In this document: one piece after another, positions 53,744 to 63,133 of the stretch
Position numbering within the stretch: the first letter of the stretch is position 1
How the letters are laid out: each line of letters begins with the position of its first letter
Notes under the pieces: generated by a model
Databases searched by the model: none
Told to the model about the DNA's origin: nothing
The model's input: only the letters and a program-made list of their open reading frames with translations
Source: Mycobacterium sp. BK086
GTDB lineage: Bacteria; Actinomycetota; Actinomycetes; Mycobacteriales; Mycobacteriaceae
Assembly (NCBI GenBank): GCA_004362315.1
Contig: SNWL01000003.1
Location: 1,240,001 to 1,304,000, forward strand
Reading direction: 5' to 3'
Length of the DNA stretch: 64,000 nt
Made by a program: the position numbers and the translations under genes

Positions 53744-54787
53744 GTGTACGTAGACAGCAATATCGGCGGCGGTACCGATGGAACCGGCGGTGCCGATTTC
53801 GGCGTTCTCACCGGACAAATCACAGAGGCGGAACGAATCGGTTTCGACGGCGTGTGGTCCACCGAGGTGAGTCGAGATCCATTCCTGCCCTTGGCCATCG
53901 CTGCGCAGACAGCTCCCGGACTGCAGATCGGCACCGCGGTCGCGGTCGCCTTCGCCCGCAGCCCGATGACCATGGCCGCGGTGGCCAACGACCTGAACAC
54001 CTTCAGTCAGGGTCGGTTCGTCCTGGGCCTCGGCTCCCAGATCCAAGCTCACATCGAGCGGCGGTTCAGCATGCCATGGTCGGCACCGGCGGAGCGGATG
54101 CGGGAATACCTCCAAGCGCTGCACGCGATATGGGCCAGCTGGCAGAACCACGAGAAATTGGACTTCCGCGGCGAGCACTACCGCCACACGCTCATGACAC
54201 CGATGTTCAGCCCGGAGCCCAACCCCTTCGGCACTCCCCGGGTCGTCCTGGCGGCTGTGGGGCCGAAGATGACCGCCGTAGCAGCCGAGCTTGCCGACGG
54301 CCTGCTGGTGCACGGGTTCACCACCACCCGCTACCTCGCCGACGTGACTCAGCCGCTGATCGACGCCGGCCTGCGGGCGACCGGTCGACAGCGCACCGAC
54401 TTCAGTGTCTGCTATCCAGGTTTGATCGTCACCGCTGCCGACGAACAGAGCTATGTCGCTGCGCTACAGCATGTTCGGCGCCAGATCGCGTTCTATGGCG
54501 CCACTCCGGCGTATCGGACGGTGCTCGACCTGCACGGCTGGGGCGAGCTGCATACCGAATTGCACCGGTTGTCCAAGGCCGGCGACTGGATCGCAATGGC
54601 CGAACTGATCGACGACGAGGTGTTGTCGACCTTCGCGGTCTGCGGCGAGCCCAAGCAGGTCGGTGCCGAGATCGTGCGCCGCTTCGGCTCCCTGGTGGAC
54701 CGGTTCACCGTGTACACGCCCTATCCCCTCGACGAGGCCACCCGCGCGGCCGTCGTCGAGGGGATCAGGCGAGCCGATCAGGCCTGA
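53744..54787 (+). CDS. LLM-class F420-dependent oxidoreductase (TIGR03617-like)
   Basis: A 347-residue luciferase-like enzyme starting at GTG 53744. The N-terminus is unusual in beginning YVDSNIGGGTDG before ITEAERIGFDGVWSTEVSRDPF. FARSPMTMAAVANDLN, GRFVLGLGSQIQAHIERRF and MPWSAPAERMREY match the mycobacterial F420-dependent subgroup TIGR03617 (from memory). Probably oxidises or reduces an imported compound. The 3' end overlaps the convergent acyl-CoA dehydrogenase gene by 10 bp. Confidence 0.85.
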   Translation: MYVDSNIGGGTDGTGGADFGVLTGQITEAERIGFDGVWSTEVSRDPFLPLAIAAQTAPGLQIGTAVAVAFARSPMTMAAVANDLNTFSQGRFVLGLGSQIQAHIERRFSMPWSAPAERMREYLQALHAIWASWQNHEKLDFRGEHYRHTLMTPMFSPEPNPFGTPRVVLAAVGPKMTAVAAELADGLLVHGFTTTRYLADVTQPLIDAGLRATGRQRTDFSVCYPGLIVTAADEQSYVAALQHVRRQIAFYGATPAYRTVLDLHGWGELHTELHRLSKAGDWIAMAELIDDEVLSTFAVCGEPKQVGAEIVRRFGSLVDRFTVYTPYPLDEATRAAVVEGIRRADQA

Positions 54788-56022
54788 TTGGCGGCCGCGG
54801 CCGTATTCAGCAGGAATTCGCCGATGTAGGTCTGGGTCTGGTCGGCGTTGAGCGGCTGGAACATCGACGCGGCCGAGTCCCGGTAGAGACGCTCGAAAAT
54901 GGTTCCCTTGCGGAAGGATTCACCACCCACCAGGCTCATCGCCTTCCGCGACATGTACAAGACGTTCTCGGAGGTGAAGGTCTTGGCGATACCGAGGTAG
55001 GGGAATCGCAGCTCCGGCTGCCAGTCCTTGTCGCGCCCGTTGATCAGGTCCTCACAGGTCTGGTAGACCACGCGCTTGGACAGCTGGACCCGGGTGGCCA
55101 TGTCGCCGATGCCATCGATGATGTGGCCGACGTTCTTGACCTCGGTATCAGCCGCGACGATCGCGCCGAAGGTGGCGCCGAGGTGCTTCTTGGACAGTTT
55201 GGCCACCGACTCCTCGAGAATGCGGTACTGCATGCCGAGGTAGATGCTGGCGAACATCAGCGACGCCCACTCCAGGACACCGAATGCGCCGGCGCGCCAG
55301 GGTGATACAAAACCATCCTCAGGGATGAAGAACCCGTCGAAATGGATGACCTGGGTGCCGGTGGCGTGCATGCCGAGCGCGTTCCACGTCTTCTCGATGC
55401 GCACGCCGTCGCCGATCCCGTTCTCGTCGACCTTGAAGTCACCGATGAAGAGCTTCTCGGCGGCGACCCGGCCTTCGAACGTGTCCGGCAGGTTCCCGTC
55501 GGCGTCGGTCTCGGTGGCATTGGTGGTGATGATGTCGGCGGCCTCGCTCAGCGTGCCCCACGTCTTCTTGCCGTAGAGCTTCCACCCACCGCCGGGCTGC
55601 GGCACGGCCCGCATGTCGGCGAGCCCGGAGAACCCGGCACGTTTCTCGGAAAACGGGCCGAAGACCAAGTCGCCGTCGGCGACCCGTCCCATCCAATACT
55701 TGTTCTGCTCCTCGGACATCAGATTCCCGGCGATGCCGACCATGATGTAGTGCATGTTGTAGGCCAGCGTGATCGCCGAGTCGCCCCGCGACATCTCGGA
55801 CACCACCTTCGACACGTGCAGGATGTTGCCGCCCGGGCCGCCGAACTCCTTCGGCACCGGAAGGGCGGCCAAGCCCGACTTCTTGAACACGTCGATCGAC
55901 GGGTAGGCGAAGGTGTTCTCCTGGTCGTACTTCGGGCCGATCTCCCGGAAGAGCTGGGAGACCTCCTGAGCCTTGGCGAAGTAGGGGGCGAACTCCTCGT
56001 CCGTCATGTCCTGGTTCAGCAT
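54778..56022 (-). CDS. Acyl-CoA dehydrogenase
   Basis: A 414-residue flavoprotein from ATG 56022, which has GGAG 6 nt upstream; an in-frame ATG at 56034 and a longer frame to 56184 are less likely. LPVPKEFGGPGGN, SRGDSAITLAYNMHY and FSEKRAGFSGLADMRAV mark the N-terminal and middle acyl-CoA dehydrogenase domains, and the C-terminal helical bundle includes KRVVYQTCEDLINGRD and RKAMSLVGGESF. It would introduce a double bond alpha-beta to the thioester. Divergent from the SnoaL genes with a 217-bp gap that may carry shared control sites. Confidence 0.87.
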   Translation of the reverse strand: MLNQDMTDEEFAPYFAKAQEVSQLFREIGPKYDQENTFAYPSIDVFKKSGLAALPVPKEFGGPGGNILHVSKVVSEMSRGDSAITLAYNMHYIMVGIAGNLMSEEQNKYWMGRVADGDLVFGPFSEKRAGFSGLADMRAVPQPGGGWKLYGKKTWGTLSEAADIITTNATETDADGNLPDTFEGRVAAEKLFIGDFKVDENGIGDGVRIEKTWNALGMHATGTQVIHFDGFFIPEDGFVSPWRAGAFGVLEWASLMFASIYLGMQYRILEESVAKLSKKHLGATFGAIVAADTEVKNVGHIIDGIGDMATRVQLSKRVVYQTCEDLINGRDKDWQPELRFPYLGIAKTFTSENVLYMSRKAMSLVGGESFRKGTIFERLYRDSAASMFQPLNADQTQTYIGEFLLNTAAAANQA

Positions 56023-56239
56023 CACGTTCTCCATATCCGATTGGCGCTGTGACGCCGATGCTGCCTCCGCGCAGGCCGTGGGCACACCCCTCACTGGGGG
56101 TAACTCGCTCCAACGACAGGGGAACCTCTCCCCCCTTGGGGCAGTCGGTTTCCTCCCGGTGGTAGTCGTCCGCATCTCCCGCACTGCCTAGCGTCGGATG
56201 GGTCGTTGCACCTGCTTCCAGCCGCAAGGAGACCCGTCC

Positions 56240-56692
56240 ATGAGCCACGCATTCGCCGTCAAATGGCTGAAGGCGTTCCGGGAGAGCGCCGAAGCTGTCG
56301 TCGCTCTCTACGCCGACGACTTCCTGTTCGAGGACCCGATCCTCGGCCAGTCGATCACATCCAAGGACGAGCTGCTGCGCGTGTTCGCGCCCTACGCTAA
56401 CGCCGACACCGAGAACGGCATCGGCATCAACAACTTCCGCATCGACGAGGTCGTCGGAGATGAGAAGGCCGCCATCTACCGCTGGACCTGGCGAGCACCG
56501 ACCGCCGGGGCGTTCATCGGCGTGCCCACCAACGGCACCGTTCCCGGGGCCCGTGGCATCACCTTCCACATCTACGACACCGACGGACGGATCAAGCGCG
56601 AAGAGAGTTTCTGGGACGCCGCCACCGCGGTACGCGACCTCGGACTGCCCGTCGATCCCACCGCCGTCGCCAAGTCGCCGGCGCTGGTCTGA
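56240..56692 (+). CDS. SnoaL/NTF2-like protein 1
   Basis: A 150-residue protein from ATG 56240 with AAGGAG 8 nt upstream. FAVKWLKAFRESAEAVVALY, then ADDFLFEDPILGQSI, are the start of an NTF2-like cone fold used by polyketide cyclases, dehydratases and isomerases. RIKREESFWDAATAVRDLGL ends it. It is a paralogue of the next gene. Likely acts on a ring or enol intermediate; not proven. Confidence 0.8.
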   Translation: MSHAFAVKWLKAFRESAEAVVALYADDFLFEDPILGQSITSKDELLRVFAPYANADTENGIGINNFRIDEVVGDEKAAIYRWTWRAPTAGAFIGVPTNGTVPGARGITFHIYDTDGRIKREESFWDAATAVRDLGLPVDPTAVAKSPALV

Positions 56693-56706
56693 AAGGAACA
56701 CCTGAC

Positions 56707-57210
56707 ATGAGCCTGGCCACCGACCACGCCAACCGCTGGGTCACCGCGCTGACCTCGGATACCGCCGCGGCGGTCGCCCTCTACGCCGACGACATGGTCT
56801 ACGACGATCACGCCGACTCCGACCACGTGATCGACACCGCGATCACCAAGGCCGAGCTGGCACCCCGGCTGGCACCCTTCGCCAACACCAACAGCGGTAA
56901 CGGTGTAGGGCGGCACCGATTCACCGCCACCGAGGCGTTCCAGCTGGCGGGCGTGAACGGCAACCCCGCCGTCGTCATCCTGTGGGACTGGGCCGGCGAC
57001 GGTCTGGCCACCTATCGGGGTGTGCCAACCGACGGCAAGTCGCTGCACACCCGCGGGATCACCTGGCACCAGCTCGACAGCGACGGCAAGATCGAGCGCG
57101 AAACCACCTACTGGAACGACACTCCCGTACTGCAAGAGCTCGGGCTGCCGATCATCACGCCCGAGTACTGGGTCGAAGGGTTCGACCCGGCCTCGCTGGC
57201 TCCGCAGTGA
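56707..57210 (+). CDS. SnoaL/NTF2-like protein 2
   Basis: A 167-residue protein from ATG 56707, 14 bp after its paralogue, with AAAGGAA upstream. ADHANRWVTALTSDTAAAVALY, ADDMVYDDHADSD and KIERETTYWNDTPVLQELGL mirror the first SnoaL-like protein, so the pair arose by tandem duplication and may form a heterodimer. The stop overlaps the ligase start (GTGA). Confidence 0.8.
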   Translation: MSLATDHANRWVTALTSDTAAAVALYADDMVYDDHADSDHVIDTAITKAELAPRLAPFANTNSGNGVGRHRFTATEAFQLAGVNGNPAVVILWDWAGDGLATYRGVPTDGKSLHTRGITWHQLDSDGKIERETTYWNDTPVLQELGLPIITPEYWVEGFDPASLAPQ

Positions 57211-58799
57211 CCCGAGAACACCGCGGAATGTGGGGGGTGCTGCCCGACGTACTCGACCGGGCATGCACCTACTACGCCGACCAGACCGCGATCATCGACG
57301 CGGATCGCAGCATCACCTATCGGCGACTCCAGCAGTGGCGCAATCAAATTGCGCGCGCCCTCATCGATTGCGGCCTTCAGAAGGGCGAGCGGGTAGGGCT
57401 GCTGATGCCCAATTGCCTGGAGTTCATTCCCATCCAGCACGGCATCTGGGCGGCAGGAGGCGTGCTGGTGCAGATGCCGACCCGCGCCGCCGCCGAGGGA
57501 TTTCGGTCTAATCTCGCCGTCACCGACGCGACCACACTGATCTATCACGCCAAGTTCGAGAGCGCGGTCGCGGCGATCAGAGCCGATCTGCCCAAGCTGC
57601 AGACCGTCATCCGGGTCGGTACCCCAGACCGGATCGAGGTGGACGCGATCGCGTTCGACGCGATTGTCGACGACCAGCCCGACGCTCGGCCCGATGTGGC
57701 CATCGACGAGCACGACGAGGCCTACGTCCTGTTCACCTCCGGTAGTACAGGAGAGCCGAAAGGTGTTGTCAATTCTCACTTCACCTGGAGCTACTACAGC
57801 ATCTCCGCGGGGCTGGAGATCGGCGACATCGCATTCGGCGAGGTGTTCGCGCACGGCGCCCCGCTGACTCACTTCTCCCAGATCTTCGTGATGCCCACCT
57901 TCGTCCGTGGCGGAACCAACGTGATGCTGCCCGGGCTGGAAGTCGACGGCCTGATGGCCAACATCGAACGGCATCGCATCACCGCCACCGCCCTGGTGCC
58001 GACGATCATCTACCTTCTCCTTGACCACCGAGGCCGAGGTGATTTCGATCTGAGTTCGTTGCGGACGGTGGTCTATGCGGGCGCTCCGATCGCGCCTGAA
58101 CGGCTGCGCGAGGCGCTTGCAGTGTTCGGCCCCATCTTCATTCAGACCTACGCGGGAACCGAGCAGGGCTACGTGTCGTGCCTGCGCAAGAACGAACACC
58201 GAATCGACGACGAACGCTGGACCGCCCGGCTGGCCTCGGCGGGCCGGCCGATGTTCCCGGTTCAGATCAGCATCCAGGATGACGAGGACCATCCCCTGCC
58301 CGTCGGTGAGACCGGCGAGATCTGTTCCCGTCAGCTCGGCCAGATGCTGAGTTACCTTGATCCGGACCGCAATACCGAAACGCTGCGCGACGGGTGGGTG
58401 CACACCGGCGATATCGGTTACCTCGATGAGAACGGCTTCCTCTTCATCGTCGACCGCAAGAAGGACATGGTGGTCAGCGGTGGGTTCAACGTCTTCCCAC
58501 GTCAGGTCGAAGACGTTCTGTCCGCTCATCCCGCGGTGTCGCAGAGCGCGGTCATCGGAGTGCCACACCCGAAATGGGGTGAGTCCGTTCTCGCCGTCGT
58601 GGTCGCCAGGACCGGTGAGGTCACCGGTGCCGGCCTCGAGACCGAACTGATCGACCACGTGAAGGCCGCGCTCGGATCGGTACCCGCCCCCAAGACGGTC
58701 CTGTTCACCGACGAATTGCCGCTGAACCCGGCAGGCAAGGTCGACAAGAAGGCCATCCGCAAGCCCTACTGGCAGGGACGAACCCGCCAAATCGGTTGA
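57207..58799 (+). CDS. Acyl-CoA ligase-like AMP-binding enzyme (FadD type)
   Basis: A 530-residue adenylating enzyme from GTG 57207; the longer frame upstream is a shadow of the SnoaL gene. LFTSGSTGEPKGVV is the phosphate-binding P-loop, YAGTEQG the adenine motif, GWVHTGDIGYLDENG the ribose-binding motif, DRKKDMVVSGGFNVFP the hinge, and NPAGKVDKKAIRKPY carries the catalytic Lys. It would activate a carboxylic acid as CoA thioester. Translational coupling to the SnoaL gene and an aldehyde dehydrogenase gene 15 bp downstream suggest one pathway. Confidence 0.9.
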   Translation: MTREHRGMWGVLPDVLDRACTYYADQTAIIDADRSITYRRLQQWRNQIARALIDCGLQKGERVGLLMPNCLEFIPIQHGIWAAGGVLVQMPTRAAAEGFRSNLAVTDATTLIYHAKFESAVAAIRADLPKLQTVIRVGTPDRIEVDAIAFDAIVDDQPDARPDVAIDEHDEAYVLFTSGSTGEPKGVVNSHFTWSYYSISAGLEIGDIAFGEVFAHGAPLTHFSQIFVMPTFVRGGTNVMLPGLEVDGLMANIERHRITATALVPTIIYLLLDHRGRGDFDLSSLRTVVYAGAPIAPERLREALAVFGPIFIQTYAGTEQGYVSCLRKNEHRIDDERWTARLASAGRPMFPVQISIQDDEDHPLPVGETGEICSRQLGQMLSYLDPDRNTETLRDGWVHTGDIGYLDENGFLFIVDRKKDMVVSGGFNVFPRQVEDVLSAHPAVSQSAVIGVPHPKWGESVLAVVVARTGEVTGAGLETELIDHVKAALGSVPAPKTVLFTDELPLNPAGKVDKKAIRKPYWQGRTRQIG

Positions 58800-58814
58800 T
58801 ACAGAGGAGTTGTC

Positions 58815-60317
58815 ATGCCCAACCATTACTCGATGTACATCGACGGAAAATGGGTCGAGGCCGACGAGCTTTACGAGATCCGCAGCCCGGCAACCGAAGA
58901 GCTGGTTGCGACCGTGGCCAAGGGCGGCATCGAACATGTCGACGCCGCCGTCGCGGCGGCCAAGGATGCGTTCGACGAGGGCACTTGGCGCCGCACCCCG
59001 CCGGCCGAGCGGGCGGCACTGATCAATACCGTCGCCGAGAAACTCGCTGCCCGCACCGACGAACTGGCCGCGTTGCAGACCCTGGAGAACGGCGCCACGA
59101 TCCGCATCACCGGTGCGTTGCATGTCGGACTCTCGGTCGGTCAGCTGCAGTACCTGGCGGCCATCGCCCAGCAATACCAGTGGGAGACGCCCGGCCCGGC
59201 GATCGAGCCGATCGCGGCCGACGGCATCGTCGTGCGTGAACCGATCGGGGTCGTCGCCGCGATCGTGCCATGGAACATCCCGTTGCTCACGACGGTGTGG
59301 AAGGTGGGACCGGCTCTGGTGGCGGGCAATTCGGTGGTCCTCAAGCCAGACGAGCACGCTCCCCTGCTGGCGCTGGAACTCGCTCGCGAGTTCGAGTCCG
59401 CCGGGTTGCCGCCCGGGGTGCTGAACGTGGTCACCGGCGATGGTGAGCCGGTCGGCGCCCACCTGTCCGGGCACCCGCTGGTTCGCAAGGTCGCCTTCAC
59501 CGGTTCCACCGCGGTGGGCAAGAGCATCCTGAGGCAGTCGGCTGACTCGGTCCGTCAGGTGACTCTCGAACTCGGCGGCAAGGGCGCCAACATCATCCTC
59601 GACGACGCCGATATCGACATGGCGGTCGACGGTGCGTTGTTCGCCTGCATGGCCAACAACGGTGAGGCCTGTGAGGCCGGCACCCGCCTGCTGATCCCGG
59701 CGAGCCGCAAGGATGAGATCGTCGACAAGCTGGTGCGCCGCGCCGCCACGCTGACGCTCGGAAATCCCCTCGAGCCGACGACGAATGTCGGGCCGATCAT
59801 CTCGGCGACACAGCGCGATCGCATCCTCGACTACTTCCGTATCGCCGCCAACGAAGGGGCGACGACGGCGATCGGCGGTGGCGCGCCGTCGGGACCGGGC
59901 TTCGACAAGGGCTATTGGATCGAGCCGACGATCTTCGTCGACGTCACCAACGACATGCGCATCGCCCGCGAGGAGGTCTTCGGTCCGGTGCTAGTGGTGA
60001 TCGCTTATGACTCGGTCGAGGAAGCGATCGCGATCGCGAACGACACCAAATATGGTCTGTCGGCCGGTGTTTGGGGTAGCGACGAGCGCGCGCTCGCCGT
60101 CGCAAGGCAGTTGGAATCCGGCTCGGTGTGGATCAACAACTGGCACATCATCCATCCGGCGTACCCGTTCGGCGGCTATAAGGAGAGCGGCTTGGGCCGC
60201 GAGGGTGGTCCGCACGCGATCGACGAATACGTCGAAGAGAAGTTCATCGCACTGGACCGCTCAGGCGGGATCGAGAACAAGGCGTTCGCGATCGTCATCG
60301 ATCCGGCTGTCCAGTGA
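58815..60317 (+). CDS. Aldehyde dehydrogenase
   Basis: A 500-residue NAD(P)-dependent aldehyde dehydrogenase from ATG 58815 with GAGGAG upstream. VPWNIPLLTTVWKVGPALVAGN is the cofactor-binding region (split around IPLL), LELGGKGANII holds the general base Glu, and NNGEACEAGTRLLIPA carries the nucleophilic Cys. EEVFGPVL and PFGGYKESGLGREGG are further family motifs. It oxidises an aldehyde to the acid that the adjacent ligase could activate. The stop overlaps the next gene by 4 bp. Confidence 0.9.
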   Translation: MPNHYSMYIDGKWVEADELYEIRSPATEELVATVAKGGIEHVDAAVAAAKDAFDEGTWRRTPPAERAALINTVAEKLAARTDELAALQTLENGATIRITGALHVGLSVGQLQYLAAIAQQYQWETPGPAIEPIAADGIVVREPIGVVAAIVPWNIPLLTTVWKVGPALVAGNSVVLKPDEHAPLLALELAREFESAGLPPGVLNVVTGDGEPVGAHLSGHPLVRKVAFTGSTAVGKSILRQSADSVRQVTLELGGKGANIILDDADIDMAVDGALFACMANNGEACEAGTRLLIPASRKDEIVDKLVRRAATLTLGNPLEPTTNVGPIISATQRDRILDYFRIAANEGATTAIGGGAPSGPGFDKGYWIEPTIFVDVTNDMRIAREEVFGPVLVVIAYDSVEEAIAIANDTKYGLSAGVWGSDERALAVARQLESGSVWINNWHIIHPAYPFGGYKESGLGREGGPHAIDEYVEEKFIALDRSGGIENKAFAIVIDPAVQ

Positions 60318-60733
60318 CCATGGTCGGGATCGATATCGACATCACCCAGAATCGGCCCCTGCGCTTGGGAGTGCTCCTGGCCGGCGGGGTCGTCTGGGAC
60401 ACCGACGGCGCCGTCGAGCGGGTCCGGGCAACTGATCTCGGCGAGATGGGGCGCATGTCGGCTCGGCTGCGGCGCGCGCATCCCGGGGTCGACGTGGTGG
60501 CCGATATCGACGTCGTCATCGCTGCTGACGCGCGCACGGCACGGGCATTGGCGGGTGGGGCACATGACAGTGCCGGCCACACACTGCTTTACATCGGAAC
60601 GCCCTCGGGCTTGGCAGGGCTGATCGCCGATATCCATGCGCTCGGCATCGCGGACGGCGCGGTGTTGATCCCGCGGGCAGCCGGGGTCGCTGAGCTCATT
60701 CGCGACGCTGTGCTGCCCGCGTTGAGCGCCTGA
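60314..60733 (+). CDS. Small protein resembling the C-terminal part of LLM enzymes
   Basis: About 139 residues from GTG 60314 (ATG 60320 possible). The middle and end, VDVVADIDVVIAADARTARA, TLLYIGTPSGLAGLIADIHA and IADGAVLIPRAAGV, resemble the last third of luciferase-like monooxygenases. A full LLM enzyme would need about 200 more residues before this. It may be a shortened relic or an independent subunit. Overlaps aldehyde dehydrogenase by 4 bp (GTGA), so it is co-expressed. Confidence 0.55.
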   Translation: MTMVGIDIDITQNRPLRLGVLLAGGVVWDTDGAVERVRATDLGEMGRMSARLRRAHPGVDVVADIDVVIAADARTARALAGGAHDSAGHTLLYIGTPSGLAGLIADIHALGIADGAVLIPRAAGVAELIRDAVLPALSA

Positions 60734-60738
60734 GGATC

Positions 60739-61908
60739 TCAGCGATCGCGCAGCGCCCAGGCGATGGCCTGCGCCCGATTGACCGCGCCGTACTTCCGCA
60801 GGATGTGCTTGACGTGTGATTTCACGGTGCCTTCGGTGATCACCAGCTGGTCGGCGATGGCCTGATTGGTCGCACCGGTCACCATCAGCTCCAGTACGTC
60901 GGATTCCCGGTCGGTCAACTCGACTCGTCCTGGCGCGCCTCCCGGCGAATCGATGTCGGGCTCGTCGCACGCCCGCGCCGACTCCAGGCCTGATTCGCAG
61001 AGCTGGTCGATCCTGTCGACCGTGCCGAAGAACAACTCCCGCACACTGTCACGCTGAGCACGCAGCCGCTCGAGAAGTACCGCCCGCTCGTAGATGTGGC
61101 TGAAGCCATCCGCGAACGCCCACAGGACATCTCGGTCGGACTCGTCGACCCTTCGAGGCAACGGGTGATGGTCGGTGTGCAGGAACCCGATGACGTCGTT
61201 GCCGAGAAGCAGTGGTGCGACGACGTAGGAACGGGACTGTCCGGCCGCAACGATGAGCGGACGGTACACCGGAGCATTCGCGGTGTCATAGACCAGCGAT
61301 GGCCGTCGCCGGGACAGCATCTCCGCCTCGGGAGCCGTCTCGGAAAGCGGGACACGCTGATTGATCCAGGAGCTGAACCACGACGCATTCGCGCTGTCGC
61401 CGCGCTCGTGCAAGATCAGCGGCTTCCAGCTGCGACTCTCTACCTTGGACAGCACGGCCCGGTGAAATCCGCAGCGCAGCACCAATTCTTCGCACGCGCT
61501 GTCGACGAGCGCGGCCGAACCGGCCAGGCCCCGCAATCGGGTGAGACCCGCCGCGCAATCGGCCAGCCGCTGCCCGCGCATCGCGGTGTCATGCAGATAC
61601 CAGTCCATGGCGAGCTGTTGCAGATTCAGGACCTGGTCGCAGAGCTGACGAGCAGCGTTGACCTCGCCATCAGGAGTTCGACGGAGTCGGTCGATGCAGG
61701 CATGGGTCAGTGCGGAGATCAATTCCGCTGCCCGCCATGGCACGTCCCATTCGACAGCAGGCAAGGTCAGCTGAGTATCGAGAATTGTCTGGGTGTGCTC
61801 ACTGGCCACTCGCAGGCGCTCGACCAGTTCGATCTCTCGGGACCACCAGTCGGCCCTGGAACGTGCTGAACCGGAACGTGTTCCGTCACTGGCAAGGGAC
61901 ACACTCAT
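60739..61908 (-). CDS. LuxR-family regulator, paralogue 1 (GAF-like sensor)
   Basis: A 389-residue protein from ATG 61908, overlapping the stop of the upstream paralogue by 4 bp; the frame extending to 62151 is a shadow. A long helical and GAF-like sensor region (about 90-300; YVVAPLLLGNDVIGFLHTDHH) is followed by a LuxR domain at about 325-389 with LTDRESDVLELMVTGATNQAI and TEGTVKSHVKHILRKYG. No receiver domain, so it is probably a ligand- or protein-sensing activator. Confidence 0.87.
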   Translation of the reverse strand: MSVSLASDGTRSGSARSRADWWSREIELVERLRVASEHTQTILDTQLTLPAVEWDVPWRAAELISALTHACIDRLRRTPDGEVNAARQLCDQVLNLQQLAMDWYLHDTAMRGQRLADCAAGLTRLRGLAGSAALVDSACEELVLRCGFHRAVLSKVESRSWKPLILHERGDSANASWFSSWINQRVPLSETAPEAEMLSRRRPSLVYDTANAPVYRPLIVAAGQSRSYVVAPLLLGNDVIGFLHTDHHPLPRRVDESDRDVLWAFADGFSHIYERAVLLERLRAQRDSVRELFFGTVDRIDQLCESGLESARACDEPDIDSPGGAPGRVELTDRESDVLELMVTGATNQAIADQLVITEGTVKSHVKHILRKYGAVNRAQAIAWALRDR

Positions 61909-62975
61909 CGCGGCCGCCGTTCGTCGAGTTTGGCCTCCCGCAGATAGCAGGCGATGGCGGCGGCGCGATTGCCGGCGCCAAGCTTGTGCAGGATGTGCTT
62001 GACATGGGACTTCACGGTGCTTTCGGCGACCGTCAGACGATCGGCGAGCTGAGCATTGGTTGCCCCGCGGGCCAACAGCGCCAGCACTTCCCGCTCCCGC
62101 GCGGTCAACCGGGACATCCTGCTGGATTCCCGGACTTCGCCGCGATCCCAAACAGCGCCACCCACACCATAATTCGACACCGGGCGCGGTGCCGCATCGA
62201 GAGCAAGGCTGGGCACCTCGTCGATCTCGGCCAGCGCACGAACCGCCGCATCGCAGACCTCGGCGACACTGCGCCGTTGTTGATCAGCACGATCGGCGAG
62301 AACCGCCCGCTCGTAGGCCACCCCGACACCATCGGCGTAGAGGCGAAGCAGATCGCGATCCAGCGCGGCGACTGCCGGTCCCGCGACGCGGTCGGCGTGC
62401 ACGAGCCCGACGACCGTCGACATCGCGATCACCGGGGCCACGACATAGTCGCGGGTGCCGGTCCGCTCGATCAGGGGCACATGGGCGCGCGGCTCATTCT
62501 GCGCATCGTTGACCAGGGCAGGCACTCGGCGCCGAACCACCTCGGCCTCGACCAGCGGGGAGGCCAGCGCGACCTCGAGATCCTCGATCACGCCGTCGAT
62601 CTGAAGGCTCACCTGCCCGTCGGCGTCCCTGACGTAGAGCGCCTGGGGTGACCACATCGACCCGCGGACCGCAGACAACATCACTCTGTCGAAAGCGCCA
62701 CTGGCGCACAGCTGCCGCGGCGCTGCACCCAGCACCGAAGCCGTCGTCGACTCCTGGCGCACGCGATCGAGAGCGTCCAGTACGCCCCTGAGCGCCCCGG
62801 CAGAGGCATCGCTGGATTGCTGCACCGACGTCAGGCGGGCAGCACTGACCTCCGCCAGCTCATCCGCAAGCTGAGCCACGCCCAGCGAGTCGGGCCAAAC
62901 ATCCGTGTCGATGGGGTGCGCTCCTCGCATGTCTCCGGACCAATGCGGATCCAGATTAACTAATCCAGACATCAT
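61905..62975 (-). CDS. LuxR-family regulator, paralogue 2 (GAF-like sensor)
   Basis: A 356-residue protein from ATG 62975 (or 62972). The sensor region (about 45-230; YVVAPVIAMSTVVGLVHADR) and the C-terminal LuxR domain (LTAREREVLALLARGATNAQL, AESTVKSHVKHILHKLG) match paralogue 1 closely in plan, so the two arose by duplication. The pair is divergent from the nitronate monooxygenase-like gene and convergent with the catabolic operon, and probably controls both. Confidence 0.87.
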   Translation of the reverse strand: MMSGLVNLDPHWSGDMRGAHPIDTDVWPDSLGVAQLADELAEVSAARLTSVQQSSDASAGALRGVLDALDRVRQESTTASVLGAAPRQLCASGAFDRVMLSAVRGSMWSPQALYVRDADGQVSLQIDGVIEDLEVALASPLVEAEVVRRRVPALVNDAQNEPRAHVPLIERTGTRDYVVAPVIAMSTVVGLVHADRVAGPAVAALDRDLLRLYADGVGVAYERAVLADRADQQRRSVAEVCDAAVRALAEIDEVPSLALDAAPRPVSNYGVGGAVWDRGEVRESSRMSRLTAREREVLALLARGATNAQLADRLTVAESTVKSHVKHILHKLGAGNRAAAIACYLREAKLDERRPR

Positions 62976-63133
62976 TCGTGAGCTGCATCACTTTTGTCAA
63001 CTGCCCTTTCGCTCAAAAATATGCCCGCAATCAGCGTCCAACCGAGCCCACGGACCGCGTCGGCCGCACCACCCGAGTTGACCCGTTAGTTATTGTTCAT
63101 TCACTAAATCCCGACAATCGGTAAAGGTGACCA

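Noticed and set aside
57108..59474. A 788-codon minus-strand open frame
   Set aside because: It lies fully opposite the CoA ligase and aldehyde dehydrogenase genes, which have clear motifs; the antisense frame has none.
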